Below, in pieces: positions 30,436 to 37,662 of a stretch of 44,220 nucleotides of DNA. Location: IMG/VR virus record IMGVR_UViG_3300010430_000123, positions 1 through 44,220 of that record. The stretch is one strand, 5' to 3'. Under the pieces are notes generated by a model. That model was not told where the DNA came from. It ran no database searches and saw nothing but the letters and a program-made list of their open reading frames with translations. Position numbers and translations under genes: made by a program. The stretch's first letter is position 1, and each line of letters opens with the position of its first letter. Source of the stretch: a virus.

Positions 30436-30726
30436 ATGGAGGGGCCGAAACAACTTGATGGCGGAGGCAAACCGGGAGTCAAGCGGGAGCTAACCCTGAC
30501 CATAAACGACGTAGACGAATCGGTATGGAGGGGCGACCAGGAGGATTCCGAGGCATTTTTCTCTATGTTCCCCATGAAGCTGGAAGTTGAGGACCAAGAT
30601 ATAGACGCTCAAGAGGGCGACCTGATTGGCCTTGATGACATTCAATACACGGTAGTAAAGCGGATATCTGGTCGGGAGTTCCTGGTTCGTCTGATGCCGC
30701 CCAACCACACTCAGGAGGAAGCATGA
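30436..30726 (+). CDS. Hypothetical protein, first gene of plus arm
   Basis: A 96-aa protein behind GGCTAGGAGGAAACG. Predicted beta-rich core: ELTLTINDVDESVWRGDQED, then EGDLIGLDDIQYTVVKRISG and EFLVRLM. As the first early gene it may encode a host-control protein; no family recognised. Confidence 0.6.
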   Translation: MEGPKQLDGGGKPGVKRELTLTINDVDESVWRGDQEDSEAFFSMFPMKLEVEDQDIDAQEGDLIGLDDIQYTVVKRISGREFLVRLMPPNHTQEEA

Positions 30727-31235
30727 AAGACCAACACGAGCTAACCATGGCAGAGGCGGTCGATGTTATGGAGGATGTGGCGCGATTCATGAACTCGTGC
30801 GCTCGCTGGCGCCAGCGAGACCATGTGTTTTTTGCAGGCCCGGATCGCGGCGTCGATCACGCCAAAGAGCTGGCAAGCTGCGGGGTTATAGATCGGGACG
30901 AAGTGCTGGCCACTCTGACGCCCATCCGCTGTATTCAGATGCTATGGGAGCGGTGGCGCAATTCTCCGCGCAGCGAGCGGGGCATCAACGCCGAAGCCGT
31001 GGCATGCAACCTGTGGCCGTTCATGGAGCGGTTTTGCAGCACCCCGCAAGACCGTGCCGTAGCGGCGATACAGGGACTGGTGGACGAAATCAAAAGCGGC
31101 GTGAAGGAAGTGCTGAATATCGAGGAAAGCAGCCAGCCCCGGACGGTGCATGGCGATGAGTGGATTAACGGGTATAAACCCGGTGCGCAGCGCACCATGC
31201 ATATCACGTTCCGGGTGATCGACAAAGACAAGTAG
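30723..31235 (+). CDS. Hypothetical helical protein
   Basis: A 170-aa protein coupled to the upstream gene (ATGA). Largely helical (LTMAEAVDVMEDVARFMNSC; DRAVAAIQGLVDEIKSGVKE), ending GAQRTMHITFRVIDKDK. Function unknown. Below it, 31236-31305 holds only a 70-bp intergenic leader with a CTAGGAGG ribosome site. Confidence 0.55.
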   Translation: MKDQHELTMAEAVDVMEDVARFMNSCARWRQRDHVFFAGPDRGVDHAKELASCGVIDRDEVLATLTPIRCIQMLWERWRNSPRSERGINAEAVACNLWPFMERFCSTPQDRAVAAIQGLVDEIKSGVKEVLNIEESSQPRTVHGDEWINGYKPGAQRTMHITFRVIDKDK

Positions 31236-31305
31236 TTTAAATAATCCCCCAAAAGCTAAGCCAGACTACGCTTTACAGGTAGAAGATAAACTAGGAGGAA
31301 CAGGA

Positions 31306-31893
31306 ATGACCGGTTATTTTGTATCACCCCAAGAGGCACTGCGCCGTGTACTGGGCGGCCTGAATAACGGGGACCGCATGCTGTGGTCTCCAGAGATTGA
31401 TGTGATCCGCGCCGCCCTCTCCCATGCCGAGGGGGAGGCGCAGCCTTACGCCTGGGTTCCAGAGGGCGAGGATAACGATTCGTCGGTGATCATGTTCTGC
31501 GCTGAGGATCGGGACGACTACGAGCGAGAGGGCATTACCATGGTGCCGCTGTTCAAGGGGCGACCCGCGCCCGAGCCGAAACACCTGACCATGGCGGTGC
31601 TGCCCAGCAAGCTTATCTCTGACGGCTACACGTGGGAGCAGATCGCAGGTGGACAGGTATCAGCCGATGACGCCGAGGATATTTTGCAGGCCATCGCAGA
31701 GCAGACCTTGTCCGCCCCCCAAGTGGCGGTGCCGGAGGATGCGATACTGGCTCGCGGGTGGTATCACCATGTCTCCGGCGACGACTACGATATTTACGAC
31801 GCCAAAGACGAAAACTGTGATCGTTGCACCGAGGTCGCCATTGTCCGGGCCGACGCCATCACTCCCACACATAAACAGGAGGAATCAGAATGA
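31306..31893 (+). CDS. Ea22-like mosaic accessory protein
   Basis: A 195-aa protein built of phage modules: an N-terminal LNNGDRMLWSPEIDVIRAAL, then SHAEGEAQPYAWVPEG and EDRDDYEREGITMVPLFK (typical YxWxxxG-x-VPLF segment), then APQVAVPEDAILARGWYHHV. The DNA for SHAEGE (31413-31438) is identical over 26 bp to 34107-34132. Such proteins are frequent in lambdoid accessory regions; function unknown. Confidence 0.6.
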   Translation: MTGYFVSPQEALRRVLGGLNNGDRMLWSPEIDVIRAALSHAEGEAQPYAWVPEGEDNDSSVIMFCAEDRDDYEREGITMVPLFKGRPAPEPKHLTMAVLPSKLISDGYTWEQIAGGQVSADDAEDILQAIAEQTLSAPQVAVPEDAILARGWYHHVSGDDYDIYDAKDENCDRCTEVAIVRADAITPTHKQEESE

Positions 31894-32093
31894 CCGGCAA
31901 CGTAATATCCATCGCCGAGGACAAGATAGCCAGCATCTTGGCTGACCTTGAGCGCCAGACCGAAGGCTATGTTCGGTCCGTGGAGATTGATGACATCGAA
32001 ACCACGGACGCAGAAAGCGCCCGGCCCCGCCTCATTCGCAAGGTGTTTGTGAAGCTGGACCCGAAACCTGGAACATCATGGAGCGGATCATGA
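31890..32093 (+). CDS. Hypothetical protein
   Basis: A 67-aa protein coupled to its neighbour on both sides by ATGA. It reads ISIAEDKIASILADLERQTE, then VRSVEIDDIETTD and LIRKVFVKLDPKP, a helix then two strands. Lies just upstream of the recombination genes. No function assigned. Confidence 0.55.
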   Translation: MTGNVISIAEDKIASILADLERQTEGYVRSVEIDDIETTDAESARPRLIRKVFVKLDPKPGTSWSGS

Positions 32094-32257
32094 CCGAACA
32101 GGAAGCACATCAACAAGAGCAGGAGGAACGGCGATGGTTTGAGGCGGGATGCCCAGCCCTCGAGCCTCGCCCGTTTTCCGACGAATGGATGGCCCGGATG
32201 CGTTCAGCAGAAAACCAATTGCAGGAGGTACTAGCGTGGACATCGAAGAGGTCATAG
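32090..32257 (+). CDS. 55-aa hypothetical protein
   Basis: A small frame MTEQEAHQQEQEERRWFEAG continuing for 55 aa, coupled to the upstream stop by ATGA and overlapping the Rad52-like gene by 22 bp. Its coding sequence contains that gene's ribosome site. Acidic, Glu/Gln-rich helix at the start, then FSDEWMARMRSAENQLQEVL. Not recognised. Confidence 0.55.
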   Translation: MTEQEAHQQEQEERRWFEAGCPALEPRPFSDEWMARMRSAENQLQEVLAWTSKRS

Positions 32258-33039
32258 CGCGGCTATCGCAGCCGCTTCCGGTGGAGGCCCTACACTTTCG
32301 GGTGGGGGCCACCAGCAAGGACAAGAGCAAAGGAATTGCGCTGGCATACATCGACGCCCGTGACGCCATGCGGCTGCTGGACAGCGTTGTTGGTGCGCAG
32401 AACTGGCAGCGCCGCTATCCATGGTCGGATGGCCAGAGGCTTTACTGCGAAGTCGGGATACGGTTTGACGGCGAATGGGTGTGGAAGGGGGACGGTGCCG
32501 GGGAGACCCAGGTGGAGGCCGAGAAGGGTGCATTTTCGGATGCGTTCAAGCGAGCCTGCGTCAATTGGGGGATTGCCCAATACCTGTACTCCTGTCCGAA
32601 TACGTGGTATCCGCTTGAGGCCGCCGGGCGGTCTTACAAATTCAGTGGCCCAACACAGGATCGGATCAGGCAGGATATTGGTGAGTGGCAAAAACGGATG
32701 TTCGGCGCCAATGACTACCTTCTGAATGCAGCCATCAAGGCCATCGAAGCCGATGACGTGTTCCAGTTCATGGAGGTCACGCGCAAGGATCAGGCGGCAT
32801 GGAATGGCTTGTTCGGCAAGCTGAACAGTCACCAGAAATCCAAGGTTCGTACCATGGAGCAGCGCTGCTCAGAAGCGGTGGCGCAGTATGTGGACGGAAT
32901 CCGGGAGGCTATTTCCAATTCCGACCTGACTGGCCTGTCTGAACTTAAGCAGGAGCTACAGGCAGGGACGCAACTCAAAATCGCGGTCGGCAAAGAGCTG
33001 AGCGCGGATGAAATCGCACACTTGAAAAAGGTGGAATGA
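32236..33039 (+). CDS. Rad52/Rad22-like single-strand annealing protein
   Basis: A 267-aa annealing protein. Start at GTG 32236 behind GGAGG. The core (about 15-150) contains LAYIDARDAMRLLDSVVGAQ, then WQRRYPWSDG and EAEKGAFSDAFKRACVNWGI, the hallmark of the Rad52/22 family with the conserved AFSDAFKRA helix and YLY(S)xP. The C-terminal region is helical. It probably works with the adjacent SSB and with NinB/NinG in recombination during replication. Confidence 0.82.
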   Translation: MDIEEVIARLSQPLPVEALHFRVGATSKDKSKGIALAYIDARDAMRLLDSVVGAQNWQRRYPWSDGQRLYCEVGIRFDGEWVWKGDGAGETQVEAEKGAFSDAFKRACVNWGIAQYLYSCPNTWYPLEAAGRSYKFSGPTQDRIRQDIGEWQKRMFGANDYLLNAAIKAIEADDVFQFMEVTRKDQAAWNGLFGKLNSHQKSKVRTMEQRCSEAVAQYVDGIREAISNSDLTGLSELKQELQAGTQLKIAVGKELSADEIAHLKKVE

Positions 33040-33040
33040 T

Positions 33041-33418
33041 ATGAACGTATTTACAGCATCCGGCAACCTTGGCAAAGACGCCGCCGTTCGACAGGCTGGC
33101 GGCTCCACCGTCACCGGATTCCCGGTCGCAGCTAAGGCGGGCTTTGGCGACAAGGAACAAACCATCTGGATTGACTGCTCACTGTGGGGTAAGCGCGGTG
33201 ATGCGCTGGGCCCGTATCTGGTCAAGGGCCAGCAGGTGATCGTATCCGGCGAGCTGTCAACGCGGGAACACAACGGCAAGACATACCTGCAAATGCGCTG
33301 CAACGATGTCACACTGGTTGGCGGCAAGCCCCAAGGCGGTGCGCGCCAGGGTGGCCAGCAGCAGGAGCAGGGCGGGCAGGCGGAGCCGGACTTCGACGAC
33401 GACATACCTTTTAAGTGA
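33041..33418 (+). CDS. ssb: Single-stranded DNA-binding protein
   Basis: A 125-aa OB-fold protein 1 bp after the Rad52-like gene. The fold region includes MNVFTASGNLGKDAAVRQAG, IWIDCSLWGKRGDALGPYLV, and KGQQVIVSGELSTREHNGKT. A Gly/Gln-rich linker follows. The end DFDDDIPFK keeps the DDDIPF tip that docks host replication proteins, with an unusual extra Lys. Confidence 0.9.
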   Translation: MNVFTASGNLGKDAAVRQAGGSTVTGFPVAAKAGFGDKEQTIWIDCSLWGKRGDALGPYLVKGQQVIVSGELSTREHNGKTYLQMRCNDVTLVGGKPQGGARQGGQQQEQGGQAEPDFDDDIPFK

Positions 33419-33482
33419 GTCCCTTTTAATTGCCCCCATAAGGTGGTAGCCTAGTCCGGGACGTAAAAACTAGGACAGGTAT

Positions 33483-33911
33483 ATGGAAGAAAAGAAGTGC
33501 TTTAAATGCGGAGAGGTGAAACCACTCTCCGCATTTTATCGCCACCCCCGGATGGCTGACGGGCATGTGAATAAATGTATTGAGTGCAACAAAAGGGATG
33601 TTAGGGAGAACAGGTCCAAAAGAGTGGAATACTACCGGGAATATGACAAAGCCAGAGGCAATAGGCAGGACAGTCAATACATCAGGGAGTACAGACAGAA
33701 ATATCCCAACAAGTACAGGGCGCACGGAATTGTTGGGCGAGCAATACGAGCCGGGAAGCTGGCCAGGCAGCCATGCGAAAAATGCGGCGATGGCGGCAAT
33801 TCGCACGCCCATCACGATGACTACCTAAAACCTTTAAACGTTAGGTGGCTTTGCCCGTCATGCCACAAGGCGTGGCATGATGAAAACGGCGAGGGCCTAA
33901 ACGCACAGTAA
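33483..33911 (+). CDS. HNH-type zinc-finger protein (free-standing endonuclease)
   Basis: A 142-aa protein. The N-terminal CFKCGEVKPLSAFYRHPRMA with NKCIECNKRDV forms a zinc ribbon. A basic helical linker with YYREYDKARG follows. The C-terminal part has CEKCG-x5-HAHHDDY and CPSCHKAWHDEN, a zinc-bound HNH-like core. This domain pair is common in free-standing phage HNH homing endonucleases. It stands between ssb and an Ea22-like gene with its own ribosome site. Confidence 0.75.
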   Translation: MEEKKCFKCGEVKPLSAFYRHPRMADGHVNKCIECNKRDVRENRSKRVEYYREYDKARGNRQDSQYIREYRQKYPNKYRAHGIVGRAIRAGKLARQPCEKCGDGGNSHAHHDDYLKPLNVRWLCPSCHKAWHDENGEGLNAQ

Positions 33912-33938
33912 CAGTCTGTTACAAAACTACAACAGAAC
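33906..33938 (+). promoter_or_regulatory. GTTAC-type element, copy with palindromic core
   Basis: Contains a perfect 15-bp palindrome GTAACAG-T-CTGTTAC (33908-33922), overlapping the HNH gene stop codon, then TACAACAGAAC, which matches the tail of the other copies. Lies about 50 bp upstream of the Ea22-like gene. Likely operator or activator site. Confidence 0.5.
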
Positions 33939-33945
33939 ACCATCC

Positions 33946-33966
33946 GGGCCACTGATATAGTGGCCC
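33946..33966 (+). other. Perfect inverted repeat before the Ea22-like gene
   Basis: Arms GGGCCACT (33946-33953) and AGTGGCCC (33959-33966) flank GATAT. There is no T-run after it, so it is not a standard terminator. The TATAGT inside could also act as a -10. It may be an operator or an mRNA leader hairpin, 7 nt ahead of the ribosome site. Confidence 0.45.
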
Positions 33967-33987
33967 TGTAACTAGGAGGAAATAGCA

Positions 33988-34887
33988 ATGACTGAGCAGC
34001 AGAGAGAAGCAGGCCGTCAGGAGCTTTTCAGCCTGATGCGCCAAGAGCACGGCGTAACGTGCATGGAGTCAGAACTGACCGACATCGAGCAGTGCGTTCT
34101 ATCCTACGCCCTCTCCCATGCCGAGGGGGAGGTGGTTGATAAAGAAGATCTCGCCGACGCTCTTTATCTTGCAGGCTACAGCGCGGCACGCAAAGAGCGG
34201 GATTACGATCCGCGCGGCTGCGATCAGTGGCAGGCGGTCGTCGATGCCATCTACACCCACCCCGCGCCCCAGGTGGCGGTGCCGGAGGGCTGGCTCATAC
34301 GCCGAGTGGATGACCGGATCACAGTCCAGCATCCCGACATTGGTGGTTACTGCGCGTCAATGGACGAGGACGATAGATCATCCATCGCACCGGTAATTTT
34401 GTATCACTTGGCCGATGCCATGCTCGCCGCCGCCCCCACCGCGCCCGCCGGGGAGTCGGACGATAGCGACATGCCACTGGAGCTGGTAGAACTGCCGCAC
34501 GTCCTGGCTTGGGCTGACGGCATCCGTGGCGATATGTGGACCGAATACGCGGACCGCATCACGGACGAAGAGGCGCGCGTGGCGCAGGCGGTATGGGCGG
34601 CTCACACAGGGGAGCAACCTGCAAGCGATCCTGGTAGATCAAATAAACAAGTAGGTTGTGAGCGAGAAGACGGCACATTGAACATTCATGATGAATCTAA
34701 AACCTGTGCTGTATGTGCACCGGATGAGCGGGAGATAGCGGCACTGCGGGAGGCTCTGGAGAAAATCGCGCCTTACCCGAAAAGCCCGGAGTGGGAACTG
34801 GACTACCCGACCTGCCGCCGTATTGCCCGCGAGGCATTGGAGCAGGGTAGCCGTCTCCGCGCCGGGAAGGAGGGTGAGCCGTCATGA
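33988..34887 (+). CDS. Ea22-like mosaic accessory protein
   Basis: A 299-aa protein with several phage modules: SYALSHAEGEVVDKEDLADA, APQVAVPEGWLIRRVDDR, ADAMLAAAPTAPAGES, CAVCAPDEREIAALREALEK and WELDYPTCRRIAREALEQG. DNA for the second, third and fourth modules is identical or nearly so to the minus-strand cassette at 12.7-13.2 kb; the first matches 31413-31438. The family is accessory; no reaction is known. Confidence 0.62.
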   Translation: MTEQQREAGRQELFSLMRQEHGVTCMESELTDIEQCVLSYALSHAEGEVVDKEDLADALYLAGYSAARKERDYDPRGCDQWQAVVDAIYTHPAPQVAVPEGWLIRRVDDRITVQHPDIGGYCASMDEDDRSSIAPVILYHLADAMLAAAPTAPAGESDDSDMPLELVELPHVLAWADGIRGDMWTEYADRITDEEARVAQAVWAAHTGEQPASDPGRSNKQVGCEREDGTLNIHDESKTCAVCAPDEREIAALREALEKIAPYPKSPEWELDYPTCRRIAREALEQGSRLRAGKEGEPS

Positions 34888-35144
34888 GACGAACCAAACT
34901 GAAAGCGATGCACGACGCCCTGGCCAACGACTTCAACACCACCGTCGACCTGGCCATCAATGAGAAATTCGGAATCGAGACCACCACCGAGTTCTGCATT
35001 TTCTCGATGCGCAAAACCACCCGCCGGGATGACGGCGAGCCGATCCCCTTCGAGGTGAATCACTGGCTGTCTGGCTTCTCCGAGGGGTACGCCGCTGCGA
35101 TGCAGGCCGTTGAGCGCGCCGCCGAGCAAGGAGCACCCCAATGA
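34884..35144 (+). CDS. Hypothetical protein
   Basis: An 86-aa protein coupled to both neighbours by ATGA. It is helical at both ends (KLKAMHDALANDFNTTVDLA; YAAAMQAVERAAEQGAPQ) with a beta centre (TEFCIFSMRKTTRRDDGEPI). Not recognised. Confidence 0.55.
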   Translation: MRRTKLKAMHDALANDFNTTVDLAINEKFGIETTTEFCIFSMRKTTRRDDGEPIPFEVNHWLSGFSEGYAAAMQAVERAAEQGAPQ

Positions 35145-35356
35145 CTGAGCGCCCGACTGCAATCTATAGCCTCATTGTCCCTCAGCAGGGAGCCGGAATG
35201 CATGAGTGTGGCCGGTTCTGGCTGGGCGTCCGGCATATCTGCGAGCTGGCGCAAATGGCCGGTGAACGCATCGAGACCGTGGGCACCGGCCTCGGCCATA
35301 AGGGGCTGCCCTACATGGAAATGCGACTGTATCGGGAGGTGCATCATGACCGCTGA
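35141..35356 (+). CDS. Hypothetical protein
   Basis: A 71-aa protein coupled by ATGA, overlapping the next gene by 11 bp. It reads TAIYSLIVPQQGAGMHECGR, then RHICELAQMAGERIETVGTG and LPYMEMRLYREV. Small alpha/beta protein; function unknown. Confidence 0.55.
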   Translation: MTERPTAIYSLIVPQQGAGMHECGRFWLGVRHICELAQMAGERIETVGTGLGHKGLPYMEMRLYREVHHDR

Positions 35357-35525
35357 GCGCACAGACCGCGAGCCATCCCCAAAACGGCTCGAATACCACA
35401 CCCATTGCGGAGACTGCGGCCGGTTTATCCCAAAAGAGCGGTGGGTAAGGAAAGATCACCCGACCAAGAGGCACGCGCTGTGCTGGGACTGTTACTGCCT
35501 GTACGACGATCCGGCATTTATGTGA
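35346..35525 (+). CDS. Small zinc-finger protein
   Basis: A 59-aa protein with HCGDCGRFIPKERW and RHALCWDCYC, a Cys4-type zinc site common in short phage proteins. Start ATG 35346. Possibly a DNA- or protein-binding adaptor; function unknown. Confidence 0.6.
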   Translation: MTAERTDREPSPKRLEYHTHCGDCGRFIPKERWVRKDHPTKRHALCWDCYCLYDDPAFM

Positions 35526-35536
35526 GGACTGAGCCG

Positions 35537-35806
35537 ATGATTCAAATGCAAATACCTACAGTGATCGACCCTGACGAGGCACCGCCGGGGTTCTACGCGG
35601 TGCTCAAGTCCGAGGTGGCCACTCCCGAGATGGGGAACATTTGCCGGGCCTGCGATTGGCGTCCGGAGTGCTCGGGCGAACGATACCGGTGCATGAGCTA
35701 CACGGTCATTACCGAGGAAGGCAACGAATTGCGCCGCGAAGATGGGTGCAGCGTCGTGTTCAAGCGCCGCGCCGCTGCCGCCATGGCAGAGGGAGGGGAG
35801 CAATGA
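35537..35806 (+). CDS. Cysteine-rich phage protein
   Basis: An 89-aa protein starting MIQMQIPTVIDPDEAPPGFY; then NICRACDWRPEC and RYRCMSY give a four-cysteine cluster. The pattern GFYAV then NICxxCDWxxxC is frequent in phage early regions. It overlaps the DUF551 gene by ATGA. Metal binding is inferred. Confidence 0.6.
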   Translation: MIQMQIPTVIDPDEAPPGFYAVLKSEVATPEMGNICRACDWRPECSGERYRCMSYTVITEEGNELRREDGCSVVFKRRAAAAMAEGGEQ

Positions 35807-36102
35807 GCAGATGGATTAGTGTTGAGGATGCCCTGCCTGAAGTGAGCGCCCTGGTGGTCGTGTACACGCCGCCTCAGCCGGGCGACCACGACGACGAAGG
35901 GCACTACGACCTCGATTTAATCAGCGAGGACTACGAAGACTGGTTTGCCCACTGCGAGAGCTACGAGCACTTCCTGGCTGTAGCCCCGCCAGACTGCGGC
36001 AGCGTTGTAGGGCCGAGCGAAAAAGCGCCGTACACGCATTGGATGCCACTACCCGCCCCGCCGGAGCCCCACCAGGGGCGTGGGGGTGGCGAGTGCGACT
36101 GA
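35803..36102 (+). CDS. DUF551 protein
   Basis: A 99-aa protein beginning MSRWISVEDALPEVSALVVV, then WFAHCESYEHFLAVAPPD and ending YTHWMPLPAPPE. The opening W-I-S-V-x-D-x-LP and closing THWMPLP are diagnostic of DUF551. Unknown function, frequent in lambdoid phages. Confidence 0.75.
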   Translation: MSRWISVEDALPEVSALVVVYTPPQPGDHDDEGHYDLDLISEDYEDWFAHCESYEHFLAVAPPDCGSVVGPSEKAPYTHWMPLPAPPEPHQGRGGGECD

Positions 36103-36500
36103 CGAAAGCCGAGCGCCAGCAGGTCCACGACAAATTCGGCGGCCTCTGCGCCTATTGCGGAGGGGAGCTGCCGGAGCGCTGGCACGTCGATCACCTGGAA
36201 CCGGTGCGCCGCGACCTGGGCTTCGTGGGCGGGCGACTGGTTTCTTCGCAGACCGACTGCCAGCACCCTGACCGGCACTGTCCGGAAAACCTCATGCCGG
36301 CCTGCCCGCCCTGCAACATCAGCAAAGGGCCGATGGACCTGGAGGTATGGCGCGGCTGGCTCAAGAAGCACGTCGAGAGCCTGAACCTGTACCAGAAGAC
36401 CTACCGGATGGCCAAAGCCTACGGGCTGATCCAGGAGACAGGCGCCGAGGTGGTGTTCTATTTCGAGCGCCAGGCCGCCCAGCGCGGCAGGGAGGAATAA
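36093..36500 (+). CDS. HNH endonuclease
   Basis: A 135-aa HNH protein, start chosen at GTG 36093 (GTG CGA CTG A overlap with the previous stop). LCAYCGGELPERWHVDHLEP supplies the first Cys pair and the catalytic DH. PENLMPACPPCNISKGPMDL supplies the N, the second Cys pair and the terminal part. The family includes host-nicking and homing enzymes in T7-like and Pseudomonas phages. Confidence 0.82.
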   Translation: MRLTKAERQQVHDKFGGLCAYCGGELPERWHVDHLEPVRRDLGFVGGRLVSSQTDCQHPDRHCPENLMPACPPCNISKGPMDLEVWRGWLKKHVESLNLYQKTYRMAKAYGLIQETGAEVVFYFERQAAQRGREE

Positions 36501-36502
36501 GG

Positions 36503-36691
36503 CTGAACATCTACCAGCAGACAGAGCGCAACCGGGATGCCTTGCGGATATACCGTGAGGCTTGCCGGATACTCAGGCTGCCCAAGGACATGCGGCGGGT
36601 GGAGATTGAGCGGAGCCCATACCGGGACAGGCTGGTCGATGAAGTGATTCGGGTGGATCGTTACCGTAAAAAGAACCCGGCGGCCAGTTAG
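36503..36691 (+). CDS. Hypothetical protein with apparent CTG start
   Basis: A 62-aa helical, basic protein (TERNRDALRIYREACRILRL; RVEIERSPYRDRLVDEVIRV). No ATG, GTG or TTG lies after the upstream GGGAGG; the best-placed codon is CTG 36503, 7 nt from it. An unusual CTG start, or coupling to the HNH gene 2 bp upstream, is inferred. Not recognised. Confidence 0.5.
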   Translation: MNIYQQTERNRDALRIYREACRILRLPKDMRRVEIERSPYRDRLVDEVIRVDRYRKKNPAAS

Positions 36692-36727
36692 GAGGATGGA
36701 GGAAGCCGCCGGGCTAGGAGGTGCCGC

Positions 36728-36844
36728 ATGACGCGGCAGGAGGATGAGGGCATTGTATCCGGTTACAAATCGTTACACAAGAGCAGCAGACAGTTACCCG
36801 GAGGTTCGGTATCGTTTGGGTACATTGAACGAACGGAGGAATGA
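36728..36844 (+). CDS. 38-aa peptide
   Basis: A short frame MTRQEDEGIVSGYKSLHKSS ending in an ATGA overlap with ATG 36841. An AGGAGG lies 6 nt before its ATG. The frame overlaps the GTTAC element at 36760-36799, so one of the two may be incidental. The region 36692-36846 holds no other gene. Confidence 0.4.
   Translation: MTRQEDEGIVSGYKSLHKSSRQLPGGSVSFGYIERTEE
36760..36799 (+). promoter_or_regulatory. GTTAC-type repeated element, copy 2
   Basis: Reads CGGTTACAAATCGTTACAC followed by AAGAGCAGCAGACAGTTACCC. It agrees with the minus-strand copy at 22209-22248 in 32 of 40 positions. It lies about 50 bp before the 36847 gene. Two GTTAC half-sites are 10-11 bp apart, one helical turn, fitting a dimeric DNA-binding protein. 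Confidence 0.5.
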
Positions 36845-36846
36845 GG

Positions 36847-37074
36847 ATGACACAGGAACTCAAGCACAGCGGCCCAGCCTTTCCGGTCCATTGTGACCAG
36901 ACGGGGCAGCAGCTTTTCGGCATGACCCTGCGGGACTACTTCGCGGCGAAGGCAATGCAGGGTCTAATAAGCGCCTGCGACAGCGAGGGCACATGGACCG
37001 GTGAGGGCCCAACCACCGCCGAGCAGGCTTACATTATGGCGGATGAAATGCTGGCCGCGCGGGGCGATGGGTAA
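36847..37074 (+). CDS. Conserved small phage protein
   Basis: A 75-aa protein; ATG 36847 is preferred because GGAGG is about 8 nt away, while ATG 36841 is too close to it. It contains HSGPAFPVHC and GMTLRDYFAAKAMQGLI, a phrase common to many phage early proteins of unknown function. It ends in TAATG overlap with the next gene. Confidence 0.65.
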   Translation: MTQELKHSGPAFPVHCDQTGQQLFGMTLRDYFAAKAMQGLISACDSEGTWTGEGPTTAEQAYIMADEMLAARGDG

Positions 37075-37343
37075 TGACCTACGCACAAGAATCAGCTCAA
37101 CGGCGCACCCTGTCATCGGCACAGCACGCCCACGATAACGCGGTGCCTGACTTCACCGATCCGTCAGCGGAATGGTGGGAGGAACGCGGCGAGCAGGTCA
37201 TGGCGGACATTGGCGCGGCGCTGGACGGCGTGCCGGGGCTGGCCGAATCAGACGCCAGCAAGATTTACGATGCGGTGGACAAGATGCTGTTTGCTCACCG
37301 CGAGGACATAGCTAAGGCTATAGGAGACAACGATGCAAACTAA
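37074..37343 (+). CDS. Hypothetical protein
   Basis: An 89-aa protein starting in a TAATG overlap. Acidic and helical in the C-terminal half (EQVMADIGAALDGVPGLAES; AVDKMLFAHREDIAKAIGD). Overlaps the next gene by 11 bp. Not recognised. Confidence 0.55.
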   Translation: MTYAQESAQRRTLSSAQHAHDNAVPDFTDPSAEWWEERGEQVMADIGAALDGVPGLAESDASKIYDAVDKMLFAHREDIAKAIGDNDAN

Positions 37344-37662
37344 CTACCAGCACCCGTTCAAAGACTGCGGGCCGACCGTTATCGTGGACTACTGCGCTAA
37401 CGGCACCCTGGCTACACTGGCGCTTTCCGAATGTGTGATTGCCCTACGGCTTGGGGGCTTGGCGCCGGGGCGGACAGACAGCGTATCGGAGAAGGTGGAC
37501 CGGCTTTTCAGGACGCACACAGCGGAGTGCGAGGATGCGCTGTACTCTGCGGTGATGGACCCGGAAAGTCTGGTGGAGGAACACTTGCGGGTGGAGTGTA
37601 TCCATGAACACCTGCGGCGCCAGAACAGCGAATTGCAGATGATGATGGAGGGCGGGGAATGA
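37333..37662 (+). CDS. Hypothetical protein
   Basis: A 109-aa protein behind GGAGACAACG. It reads DCGPTVIVDYCANGTLATLA, then a helix-rich C-terminus with HLRVECIHEHLRRQNSELQM. ATGA overlap with the next gene. Unknown function. Confidence 0.55.
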   Translation: MQTNYQHPFKDCGPTVIVDYCANGTLATLALSECVIALRLGGLAPGRTDSVSEKVDRLFRTHTAECEDALYSAVMDPESLVEEHLRVECIHEHLRRQNSELQMMMEGGE

